NCBI GenBank assembly: GCA_028686565.1
Contig: JAQUBU010000066.1
Span: 1 to 10,104, forward strand
DNA: 10,104 bases
Direction: 5' to 3'
Source of the DNA: Syntrophomonadaceae bacterium
GTDB taxonomy: Bacteria; Bacillota; Syntrophomonadia; Syntrophomonadales; Syntrophomonadaceae
Position numbers and translations under genes: made by a program. This document shows positions 1 through 6,448 of the stretch, one piece after another (the first letter of the stretch is position 1; every line of letters begins with the position of its first letter). Below the pieces are notes generated by a model. It did not search any database. It saw nothing but the letters and a program-made list of their open reading frames with translations, and was not told where the DNA came from.

Positions 1-78
1 AATACTTTTCTATGCTTAAATAAATCGATAATTATTCGCACTTTGCTTCATCATTCCATTTGTTTGCAGATTATTTAG

Positions 79-324
79 CTTGAGAAAAATGTCCCCGTTC
101 GGGAACCTTCTATTTGCGGATTAACAATATGGAAAGAAAAACAATGCGATATCAAAATCGACAATAAGACTTTATTTATTGAAAACACAAAAGATCTTTC
201 AACTGAAAATATTAAATTTCTTTCAGGTATTATAGGTGGCTATTATTTACCAATTATATATAGAATGTTTATGAGCCAGACAGTGGCATTAAATCTCAAT
301 GTGATAGTATATGGGGAAATATAA
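79..324 (+). pseudogene. Unknown reading frame, no usable start (probable remnant)
   Basis: The frame is open from a stop at 76-78 to TAA at 322-324, and codons from about 124 onward look like real protein (mixed polar and hydrophobic, including KIDNKTLFIENTKDLS and a hydrophobic GIIGGYYLPIIYRMFM stretch). The first in-frame ATG is at 265, far inside this segment, and there is no Shine-Dalgarno sequence before it. I therefore read it as the 3' part of a gene whose beginning is lost or frameshifted. I do not recognise the family. The stop lies two bases before the ATG of the next small ORF, so the two were probably translated as a coupled pair. It could also be a chance open frame in AT-rich DNA. 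Confidence 0.3.
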
Positions 325-326
325 AT

Positions 327-503
327 ATGAGAAATTTCCAAACTAAATACATTAACAATCTTGTGGGTGAAAAGCTTAGTGGGAATTTTGAACAATTATT
401 GTATGCTTTTAATTGTCCTAATGTTGCCTTAGCGGTAGAAAACGGAACAATCAGTGGCAATGATATTTTATTATACAGGGATAAAATGATAGTCGGCTTA
501 TAA
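327..503 (+). CDS. Small hypothetical protein, 58 aa
   Basis: The ATG at 327 is preceded by GGGGA at 313-317, about 9 bases upstream, an acceptable ribosome binding site, and the frame ends with TAA at 501-503. The product is soluble-looking (begins MRNFQTKYINNLVGEKL, ends DILLYRDKMIVGL) with no signal peptide or membrane segment, and no family is recognised. The start is two bases after the stop of the preceding open frame. Its last codons overlap, in another frame, the point (about 485-503) where the downstream SLATT-like frame opens. The 3' end may therefore be a recombination junction and the protein may be truncated. Confidence 0.4.
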   Translation: MRNFQTKYINNLVGEKLSGNFEQLLYAFNCPNVALAVENGTISGNDILLYRDKMIVGL

Positions 504-556
504 AGCACACGCAGATTTTACTGTCAGCGATTTCAACAGGTGGTTTTTTAGGTTCG

Positions 557-934
557 ATGATTACAAACCAATTTTTCCTAACCTGCATTGGTGGTATTTT
601 TTCGACAGCCTTACTTTTCTTAAACCTTTACTTCAAAGAATTTAATCTTGCTGAAGATTCAAAACGACACCGAATTGCTTCCGACAATATATGGATTATA
701 CGAGAACAGTACATTTCACTACTTACCGATTTTGAAACCCTCTCAGAGAACGACATACTGGCAAAACGAGATATCCTTCAGAAGCAAACTTTTGAGGTTT
801 ATAATACGTCACCTAAGACTGATGCTAAAAGCTATAGTGATGCTCAAAAAGCTCTAAAAAGTGAAGAAGAACAATTCTTCACACCAGATGAGATTGATAA
901 AATGCTACCAGCTCACCTGCGCATTGGAAAGTAA
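557..934 (+). CDS. SLATT-like 2TM effector protein, probably 5'-truncated
   Basis: The 125-aa product has a hydrophobic helix (residues ~5-26, FFLTCIGGIFSTALLFLNLYF) directly followed by FNLAEDSKRHRIASDNIWIIREQYISLL. This is the pattern of SLATT proteins (SMODS/SLOG-associated two-transmembrane effectors): two helices, a short charged stretch, then a coiled region with a conserved W-x-IRE. The C-terminal half is charged and helical, ending in an FFTPDEIDKMLP segment. SLATT proteins are predicted membrane-disrupting effectors of nucleotide- or NAD-linked conflict systems (family knowledge). The same frame is open back to 485 and encodes a good first helix (TQILLSAISTGGFLGS) before the ATG. No start codon or ribosome binding site serves that part, and ATG 557 has only a weak AGG ahead of it. 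The gene is probably truncated at its 5' end. The SIR2-like gene begins 33 bases downstream, suggesting one operon. Confidence 0.65.
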   Translation: MITNQFFLTCIGGIFSTALLFLNLYFKEFNLAEDSKRHRIASDNIWIIREQYISLLTDFETLSENDILAKRDILQKQTFEVYNTSPKTDAKSYSDAQKALKSEEEQFFTPDEIDKMLPAHLRIGK

Positions 935-967
935 TTAACGAAGGTAAAAACAGTTTGGAGTAATTAT

Positions 968-1984
968 ATGAGAGCGCATACAGTAATTTTAGGTGCAGGA
1001 GCGACAGTGGCTACTGTGCCAAATGGAGATAAAAACGGAAACAAGTCATCTGTTATGAACGGATTAATAAAAAAGCTGCATTTAGACGATATTCTTCATG
1101 GTATCTCGTTGAAGACAAATAGTGACAACCTTGAAGACATATATTCAGAGCTTCACTCAAGGTCAGATTGCCAAGAAGCTGTGGCTCAATTGGAGCAAGT
1201 ACTTTATGATTATTTTGCTGCGCTTGAACTTCCCGAATATCCAACCATATACGATTATCTTGTTTTGAGTTTAACGGACAAAGATGCAATTGCTACATTT
1301 AACTGGGATCCATTATTGCTACAAGCTTATGTTAGGTGCCATAAGTTTACGGACAATTTGCCCCATATACTCTGCTTACATGGAAATGTTGGAGTCGGAT
1401 ACTGTGCAGAGCATAGGGAGTTCGGCACAATAGATGCTATATGTCCTATCTGCAGAAAGCCTCTTCCGCCAACAAAGCTACTGTATCCTGTTAATCATAA
1501 GAATTACACCAGTGATGAATATATAAAAGGCTGTTGGGATGCAACGGAGTTTATAATAGAAAACTCTTATATGCTTACGATTTTTGGCTACAGCGCTCCA
1601 TCTAGCGATATTGAAGCGGTAAAGCTTCTAAAAAAGGCATGGGGTGACTTAGATAAACGGCAACTTGAGGAAGTATCAATTATCGACATAATAAGCGAAG
1701 ATGAGGTTTTAAAGAAGTGGGAACAATTTATATATTCTCACCATTATAGACATTCAAACGACTTCTTTCACTCATACTTAGGAATGTTTCCAAGGCGCAG
1801 CTGTGAAACAGTATTTGCTACAGTTCAACTTAATGTAACTCCAGATAGCAGTAAAGGGTTCCAGAAAGATATGACCTGGGACGATATTAGTGGTATTTTA
1901 AGCAAGGTGTTACATGACGAAAGCCAGACCCCGAAAGGAAAAAACTATCCTTTGCATTATTATGTGAAAGAACAGTTTTCATAA
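968..1984 (+). CDS. SIR2-like protein, putative NAD+-consuming defence effector
   Basis: The 338-aa protein has the hallmarks of the SIR2 fold. VILGAGAT at residues 6-13 is the nucleotide-binding loop. ATFNWDPLL at 109-117 carries the N112/D114 pair of the catalytic TxNxD motif. LHGN at 137-140 has the catalytic-type histidine H138. A zinc-ribbon-like insert is formed by C146, H149, C159 and C162, and FGYSAPSSD at 206-214 closes the NAD site. Bacterial SIR2-like proteins of defence systems hydrolyse NAD+ to abort infection (family knowledge); activity here is inferred. The start is ATG 968 with TTTGGAG ending 8 bases upstream. No membrane segments are seen. It follows the SLATT-like gene by 33 bases, so a membrane effector and an NADase-type protein form one module. 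A protein deacylase role is possible but less likely given the domain layout and context. Confidence 0.75.
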   Translation: MRAHTVILGAGATVATVPNGDKNGNKSSVMNGLIKKLHLDDILHGISLKTNSDNLEDIYSELHSRSDCQEAVAQLEQVLYDYFAALELPEYPTIYDYLVLSLTDKDAIATFNWDPLLLQAYVRCHKFTDNLPHILCLHGNVGVGYCAEHREFGTIDAICPICRKPLPPTKLLYPVNHKNYTSDEYIKGCWDATEFIIENSYMLTIFGYSAPSSDIEAVKLLKKAWGDLDKRQLEEVSIIDIISEDEVLKKWEQFIYSHHYRHSNDFFHSYLGMFPRRSCETVFATVQLNVTPDSSKGFQKDMTWDDISGILSKVLHDESQTPKGKNYPLHYYVKEQFS

Positions 1985-2069
1985 AGTAATCCTACATTTA
2001 CTATGTACTTTTTAGTGGCTATACTCATTCATACTTAACTTGTCGGTGGATTTTAATTATAATATCGAC

Positions 2070-2161
2070 TTGTTCCCTCAAACAGATAAAAACGGTAGAA
2101 CTGTTCCCTTGAACAGATACCCCCCATAAAATCCACTATTGACCTGTTCCCTTGAACGGAA
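2070..2161 (+). repeat. Three direct copies of an 18-bp CTGTTCCCTTGAACAGAT unit
   Basis: Copies lie at 2070-2087 (TTGTTCCCTCAAACAGAT), 2101-2118 (CTGTTCCCTTGAACAGAT) and 2144-2161 (CTGTTCCCTTGAACGGAA). The middle copy is a perfect palindrome of CTGTTC and GAACAG around CCTT. The reverse complement of the right ends of the repeats at about 2462-2479 and 5217-5234 (ACCTGTTCTCTCAAAC in the second) closely matches these copies. They therefore look like one end of an IS-like element with several internal end-repeats, as IS21-family elements have. The family assignment is tentative. Confidence 0.6.
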
Positions 2162-2202
2162 AAACAGAAAAATACATACCCGACATCAATCTGATGCTAT
2201 CG

Positions 2203-2247
2203 TGCCATGTTGAGACGGTAGTATTGATGTCAAGGGTGGAGAAGTGA
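2203..2247 (+). pseudogene. C-terminal tail of RlmD-like 23S rRNA uracil methyltransferase (copy A)
   Basis: The frame encodes CHVETVVLMSRVEK and a TGA stop. HVE(T/C)V(V/T)L(M/L)SR is the conserved C-terminus of RlmD/RumA, the SAM-dependent methyltransferase acting on U1939 of 23S rRNA. The codons immediately upstream do not give the rest of that enzyme, so only the tail is present. The 3' end of this gene is a known integration site for integrative and conjugative elements in Bacillota (the streptococcal rum site). The tail is therefore likely a relic of an attachment site or of an element end that rebuilt the target gene. Confidence 0.5.
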
Positions 2248-2479
2248 GTACGAAGAAAGCCTTGAAATAAAGGCATTTCAGTCATTGAAGGTTGAAAACC
2301 GCTGCAAGAAAATCGATAAATTAACGCTTCGTGGGAACAAGTCAAAACAAGCATTTTTGCTTGTGACAGAGCGGATTAGATGTCATAGTCTGGCGAGTGT
2401 ACAGATTAGATGTCAGCGGTTCGCGTATGGTCGATTTAGATGTTGTTTAATTTTTTCTATGTTAAGAGAGCAGGTTGAA
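2203..2479 (+). repeat. ~275-bp dispersed repeat, copy A (rlmD tail plus IS-like right end)
   Basis: This unit is colinear with 4959-5234. In order it holds the rlmD-like tail, a variable spacer containing the shared CTTCGTGGGAA motif, then GATTAGATGTCA at 2374-2385, GATTAGATGTCA at 2404-2415 and GATTTAGATGTT at 2433-2444 (a ~30-base period). It ends in AAGAGAGCAGGTTGA. A 24-base block containing ATAGTCTGGCGAGTG is identical between the copies (2376-2399 and 5132-5155). From the rlmD-type stop to the end is about 231 bases in A and 230 in B. There is no transposase inside, so it is a non-autonomous relic or an attachment-type unit. Confidence 0.7.
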
Positions 2480-2644
2480 TGATGCATATATCAACCCCTT
2501 TTATATAAGGCTTTGCAGGCATATAATGTACTTAAAAGCAATTTAGACCACTTATCATTAGCTATAAATCCACGTAAAAATACACCAATAGAGATGGTTT
2601 GTTTCTCAATTATGTTTTAATTAAGAAATTTATTGGGTGGTATT

Positions 2645-3622
2645 ATGTCAACTGAGAATCCTAAAACAAAAGTATCATTGATTCCTGCTGCTGTGCGGCC
2701 GTTCAAAAGAGTCGCTATTTATTGTCGTGTTAGTACAACGCATGAGTCGCAGGATGAAAGTTTGGATATTCAAATACAAACGTTAAAGCAATATGTAGCC
2801 TTCAACTCAAAGTGGAATTTGTATGATGTCTATAGCGACAAAGATTCTGGCGGCAACGTAGCCCGACACGGATTCCAGAAAATGATCTTTGACTGCTATG
2901 AAAACCGGATTGACATTGTGTTGGTGAAAACCATCAGCCGTTTTGCCAGAGACACAGTTGATTTGCTCGAAACGGTAAGCAGGCTGAAGGGGTTAGGTGT
3001 TGAGATTATATTTCATCAGGAAAACCTCCGAACCAGCGAAACGGATAATGATATACTGATATCGGCATTGAGTGCAATTGCCCAGGCTGAAAGTGAATCC
3101 ACAGGCGAAGCAATCAAGTGGGGGTTAAAGCGTGGGTTTATATCCGGGAAATCCAAGTTATATTCCCGTAAATGTTTTGGTTATAAACATAATGAAGATG
3201 GCGAACTCATTATTGACGAAGAAAAAGCAGAGGTCGTTCGCTTGATTTATGATTTATATTTAAGCGGACTCAGCATTGTTCTAATTATCCGAGAACTAGA
3301 AAAAAGAAACATTAAATCACCGCAGGGTAAAGATACCTGGTCGAAACGAGCGGTTCAAACAGTATTAACCAACGAAAAGTATATTGGGCATGTAATATTG
3401 GACAAGACTTATACCAGTGATTTCCCCAATAATAAGCAACGCAGAAACAGTGGCGAGCAGGATCAGTTTTTAATGAAAGATGCTCACGAAGCGATCATTG
3501 AATCTAAAATATTTGAAAAGGTTCAAGCAGAAATAGAGGGTAGAAGCAATATAGAAATTCTAAATGGGAAGCCAAAAAGAAAAGGAACACATTACAGTTC
3601 CAAAAAGAAAAAGCGGGATTAA
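2645..3622 (+). CDS. Serine recombinase (resolvase plus Recombinase domain), short form
   Basis: The product is 325 aa. The N-terminal resolvase domain (about 21-160) has the catalytic serine in YCRVST (S30, with R28) and the KTISRFARD motif with R99 and R102. The DNA-binding Recombinase domain (about 175-280) has CFGYKHNEDGELIIDEEKAE and TVLTNEKYIGHVILDKT. Large serine recombinases of this family usually continue with a cysteine zinc ribbon and coiled coil. Here the protein ends right after RKGTHYSSKKKKRD, so that part is absent, by truncation or as a genuine short form. I prefer ATG 2645 (GGGTGG 4-9 bases upstream) over the in-frame TTG at 2633. The enzyme would cut and rejoin att sites through a phosphoserine link. 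It lies between the two ~275-bp repeats and 65 bases before the DUF6933 gene. Confidence 0.85.
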   Translation: MSTENPKTKVSLIPAAVRPFKRVAIYCRVSTTHESQDESLDIQIQTLKQYVAFNSKWNLYDVYSDKDSGGNVARHGFQKMIFDCYENRIDIVLVKTISRFARDTVDLLETVSRLKGLGVEIIFHQENLRTSETDNDILISALSAIAQAESESTGEAIKWGLKRGFISGKSKLYSRKCFGYKHNEDGELIIDEEKAEVVRLIYDLYLSGLSIVLIIRELEKRNIKSPQGKDTWSKRAVQTVLTNEKYIGHVILDKTYTSDFPNNKQRRNSGEQDQFLMKDAHEAIIESKIFEKVQAEIEGRSNIEILNGKPKRKGTHYSSKKKKRD

Positions 3623-3625
3623 GAA

Positions 3626-3653
3626 TTTCGTTCACACAACGTAGCGATATAAT
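3626..3653 (+). promoter_or_regulatory. Possible sigma-A promoter before the DUF6933/pRiA4b gene
   Basis: A perfect -10 hexamer TATAAT lies at 3648-3653, with a poor -35 (TTTCGT at 3626-3631) 16 bases upstream, in the 65-base gap before the gene starting at 3688. The match to the -10 is good and to the -35 weak, so readthrough from the recombinase gene is equally possible. Confidence 0.3.
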
Positions 3654-3687
3654 GGTAACTTTGTGATTTACAAAAGGAAGTGAGAAA

Positions 3688-4788
3688 ATGCAAATTGCAC
3701 TGACCAAAAAATTGGCAGATGCTATGGGGGTAAATTCTCCGTCTGTACACGAGAATAAAAATCCATTGTTTTCTTGGACCGCAAACTGGACAAAGGTATG
3801 GGATAATCATAGGTCAGAGGATATGATCGTGTTGGTGAACAATGCCACACGCTTTACCGTTGCAATTTACCAAGTCAAGCGGAAAGATCTGAAAAATGTA
3901 GCGGAAATGATAAGGACGGCCATTTCAAACACGCTTTTTTTCATGAATCTAAACCCCGAACTTGTGGGGGAATATATGCGTTTGGCAGGGGAAGTAGAGT
4001 TTGTGCAAAATCGTAGCAGACAGACAGCTGCATGGGTAACAAAAGCGGGACTGGACTGTGCGTTCTATGTTGGAAATGAATATAATCGCATCCCCAAAAT
4101 GTACAGTGATACGGTTGGAGTTCCCGCAAATTACCGACATGTCAATTATTCCGGTAAAAATAACGAGGGGTTTATCCCTTACCGTGCAATGATTAACGCA
4201 TTATCTGACCTTACCGGAAAGCAAGCCTATAAATACCGAGCCTTTGAATTGCTGGTCACACTTGATTTGGAAGTATACAAGGCGGTGCGGAGGATTATTG
4301 TACCTGCGGACCTGGAATTTGTACGTTTACACAAAGTGCTGCAGTCGGTGTTTGACTGGCAGAATTACCATCTTTATGACTTTACCATCTTTGATGGCAA
4401 TAAGCGTATACCGACCGCCAGAATTGTTCCGTTTGAGGAGGACCTGGAGTACGATGAAGATGCTATTTTAATGAAAGGGCATACCTTATCAGAGTTTTTG
4501 CCAGAGCGCAAGCATATGCTCTATACCTATGATATGGGGGATAACTGGGAACATGAAATCCAGCTTATACGTGTGATCGAGGATCACGACAAGGAATCAC
4601 CTTACTTGCTGGAAGCAAGTGGTCAAACACCACCTGAGGATGTGGGCGGCGTACGAGGATTTGTGAACTTTCATGAAATCATACTGAATCCTAATCACCC
4701 GGAATATAGGGGAATGAAGGAATGGGCAAAGTATTGGACTACTGAGCTTAGTGATTGGAAAAGGCGTCCAAGGGTAATACATGATTGA
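3688..4788 (+). CDS. DUF6933 / plasmid pRiA4b ORF-3-like protein
   Basis: The 366-aa protein has two parts. Residues ~1-175 match the DUF6933 type: a MQIALTKKLADAMG start, then NPLFSWTANW, then VLVNNATRFTVAIYQVKRKD. Residues ~183-366 are a pRiA4b ORF-3 / IS1096 ORF3-type domain, recognisable from LHKVLQSVFDWQNYHLYDF (214-232), the signature YTYDMGDNWEHEI (279-291) and PPEDVGGVRGF (315-325). The molecular function is unknown. Such proteins are common on plasmids and mobile elements next to recombinases, which fits here. The start ATG has AGGAAGTGAG just upstream. No membrane segments or signal peptide are seen. The protein looks full length. Confidence 0.8.
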   Translation: MQIALTKKLADAMGVNSPSVHENKNPLFSWTANWTKVWDNHRSEDMIVLVNNATRFTVAIYQVKRKDLKNVAEMIRTAISNTLFFMNLNPELVGEYMRLAGEVEFVQNRSRQTAAWVTKAGLDCAFYVGNEYNRIPKMYSDTVGVPANYRHVNYSGKNNEGFIPYRAMINALSDLTGKQAYKYRAFELLVTLDLEVYKAVRRIIVPADLEFVRLHKVLQSVFDWQNYHLYDFTIFDGNKRIPTARIVPFEEDLEYDEDAILMKGHTLSEFLPERKHMLYTYDMGDNWEHEIQLIRVIEDHDKESPYLLEASGQTPPEDVGGVRGFVNFHEIILNPNHPEYRGMKEWAKYWTTELSDWKRRPRVIHD

Positions 4789-4958
4789 CTTTGATACGAC
4801 ATCAATTTAATCCTTTCAACCTTATGGCTGGAATTTAAACTGTACATAGAAGAAAGCTTATATACAGAATTCAAAGAAAAGGCTATTTTACGCGAATTGA
4901 GCGGGTTTTTTAAATATAATTTTGATATCCATTTTGACCACTGGATTTAGCCTAACTA
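4789..4958 (+). other. Gap without an assignable gene
   Basis: This interval between the DUF6933 gene and repeat copy B is AT-rich. A short open frame with plausible codons (reading LYIEESLYTEFKEKAILREL, stop at about 4950) has no start and no recognisable family, so it may be a gene remnant. No convincing terminator hairpin or promoter is seen. Confidence 0.3.
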
Positions 4959-5003
4959 TCACATGTTGAGTGCGTGGTATTGATGTCAAGGGTAAATGAG
5001 TGA
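4959..5003 (+). pseudogene. C-terminal tail of RlmD-like 23S rRNA uracil methyltransferase (copy B)
   Basis: The frame encodes SHVECVVLMSRVNE followed by TGA, the second copy of the RlmD/RumA C-terminus in the window. It differs from copy A mainly by substitutions (T/C, E/N, K/E), as expected of two diverged protein-coding tails rather than one recent duplication. The body of the enzyme is not present upstream. Confidence 0.5.
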
Positions 5004-5234
5004 ATGTGGAAAATGTCCAGTAAATAAGGGGTTTTGGGGATTTGAGAGATAAAATCCGGAGCTTGAAATCATGAAAGTATCACTTCGTGGGAATAAGTCC
5101 AAAGGCATGATTTTGAATGCGACAGAACGATTTAGATGTCATAGTCTGGCGAGTGGTCAGATTAGATGTCAGCCTCTCGCTATAGAGCAGAATAGATGTT
5201 TTTTAGATTTTTTGAGTTTGAGAGAACAGGTTGG
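4959..5234 (+). repeat. ~275-bp dispersed repeat, copy B
   Basis: This copy is colinear with 2203-2479. It holds the rlmD-like tail, the CTTCGTGGGAA motif at about 5082, repeats at 5129-5141, 5160-5171 and 5190-5200 (~30-base period), and the end GAGAGAACAGGTTGG. The reverse complement of that end reads CCAACCTGTTCTCTCAAAC, close to the left-end repeat at 2069-2085. Unlike copy A there is no CTGTTCCCTTGAACAG array upstream. The ribosome binding site of the alpha/beta hydrolase starts only ten bases after this copy ends. Confidence 0.7.
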
Positions 5235-5256
5235 ATGTAGCTTGGAGGAATAAAAT

Positions 5257-6066
5257 ATGACCTACTGGAACACAGCAGTCTGCGAAACAAACGGAATTAA
5301 CATACACTACACAAGAACCGGGGGAAATAAACAGCCTGTAATTTTGCTACATGGATTAATGACTAATGGCCTGTGCTGGACAGGTTTAGCACATGTTCTG
5401 GAGAAAGAATATGACGTAATCATGCTGGATGCCAGGGGACATGGCAATTCGAGTGTACCTGACTTTGGATACCGATATGAAGACCATGCAAACGATGTTG
5501 CCGGTTTAATAAATGCCCTAAGACTTCCTCCTCCGATCCTGCTCGGACATTCCATGGGGGGGATGACTGCAGCTGTGGTGGCAAGTCGTAAACCAAATCT
5601 ACTCCGTGGACTGGTCTTAGCTGATCCAACGTTCTTGAGTCCAAAAGTTCAGCGTGAAGTTCGCGATAGTGATGTCGCCGATCAGCATCGACGAATGCTC
5701 AATATGTCATTAAGTGAGTTGGTGGCAGATGCGCGGAATATACATCCTAATCGGTCAGCGGAGACCCTTGAGTTGTTCGCTCGGGCACGACTTCAAACAA
5801 GCATGGCCGCTTTTGACGTTCTCACCCCACCGAACCCTGACTATAAGATGTTAGTGAGTGCAATTGACGTACCAAGCCTCATCGTATTTGGTGATAAAGG
5901 TGTGGTTTCGTCTGTTGTTGCCGAAGAGCTGCAACGTCTTAATCCAAGACTTCAGGCAGAACAAATCAGAGAAGCTGGCCACAGTGTCCACTTAGACCAG
6001 AAAGAGCGCTTTGCGGCTGTCGTCGGATCTTTCATACGTTCAATTGGAACAGTCATTGATTCATGA
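5257..6066 (+). CDS. Alpha/beta hydrolase
   Basis: The 269-aa protein is a complete alpha/beta-hydrolase-fold enzyme of the usual length. It shows the HG oxyanion motif (VILLHGLM, 28-35), the LDARGHGNS segment (58-65), the nucleophile elbow GHSMGG with S99, the acid D213 in VFGDKG and H242 in AGHSVH. Together these form a Ser-Asp-His triad. It is cytosolic, with no signal peptide. The substrate cannot be told: esterase, lactonase or C-C hydrolase are possible, and the similarity is to the general epoxide hydrolase/haloperoxidase-like group. The start ATG has GGAGGA 7 bases upstream (5244-5249), immediately after repeat copy B, so the gene may use a promoter in the repeat. Its base composition is visibly less AT-rich than that of neighbours, suggesting a separate origin. 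Confidence 0.85.
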   Translation: MTYWNTAVCETNGINIHYTRTGGNKQPVILLHGLMTNGLCWTGLAHVLEKEYDVIMLDARGHGNSSVPDFGYRYEDHANDVAGLINALRLPPPILLGHSMGGMTAAVVASRKPNLLRGLVLADPTFLSPKVQREVRDSDVADQHRRMLNMSLSELVADARNIHPNRSAETLELFARARLQTSMAAFDVLTPPNPDYKMLVSAIDVPSLIVFGDKGVVSSVVAEELQRLNPRLQAEQIREAGHSVHLDQKERFAAVVGSFIRSIGTVIDS

Positions 6067-6168
6067 ACGGGCTAAAATTAAATCTTTTGGTCGATTGATG
6101 TGCCTGTTTAATAATATACTTATCACCGATATCGTGTTGTGGAGGGTGAAACAAGCGGAGGGTTGAAT

Positions 6169-6363
6169 ATGCCAGACTTTACATCTGAAGAGTTGAGCGA
6201 AGCGCATCGCGCCTTGATCTCCACGCTCCACAAGTGCGAGAAGATAGATGCAACTAAACTGGGAAAGTCACAGCAGACTCTTCTTAAACGGCGCATCGCC
6301 GCCCTGAAGGTTGCACTGACGCTGATTGAGAAGGAACATGGCCCAAAAGAGCGGGAGAGATAA
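6169..6363 (+). CDS. Small conserved hypothetical protein, 64 aa
   Basis: The frame starts at ATG 6169 (MPDFTSEELSEAHRAL), with GGAGGG at 6158-6163 as ribosome binding site. An in-frame GTG at 6139 also exists but is less likely. The product is charged and almost entirely helical, with a KCEK motif followed by KLGKSQQTLLKRRIAALKVA, probably a two-helix hairpin. Proteins of this pattern (TLLK-R-IKAL ending in LIEKE) recur as uncharacterised small genes in Clostridia and Bacilli, often beside acetyltransferases and other accessory enzymes. I know of no function. It is followed by arr after an 85-base gap. Confidence 0.65.
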   Translation: MPDFTSEELSEAHRALISTLHKCEKIDATKLGKSQQTLLKRRIAALKVALTLIEKEHGPKERER

Positions 6364-6448
6364 TTATAACTTCGCAATTATAAAAATTGTGTAAGCTTTG
6401 CTCGACTGAGCAACAAAAAGATATCTGGCAATTTGGAGGTTGATTTAT

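Noticed and set aside
2070..2161. CTGTTCCCTTGAACAG resembles a LexA/SOS box
   Set aside because: Gram-positive LexA sites are GAAC-N4-GTTC. Here the half-sites are in the opposite order (GTTC-N4-GAAC), and the copies match IS-like ends elsewhere in the window.
2136..2354. Minus-strand open frame across repeat copy A
   Set aside because: It has no ribosome binding site and lies over repeat units and the rlmD-like tail on the other strand. The equivalent does not appear in copy B.
2374..2444. ~30-base-spaced GATTAGATGTCA repeats as a CRISPR array
   Set aside because: The repeats are only 12 bases, recur identically spaced in a second copy with related intervening sequence, and no cas genes are present.
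5071..5253. Plus-strand open frames in repeat copies A and B (GNKSK...RCHSLASGQIRCQ)
   Set aside because: The similar translations come from the DNA repeat itself. The similarity is highest in the DNA blocks rather than at codon level, and no ribosome binding site is present.
6364..6386. TTATAA...TTATAA hairpin after the 64-aa gene
   Set aside because: It is an all-AT six-base stem with no T-run and poor stability, so not a convincing terminator.
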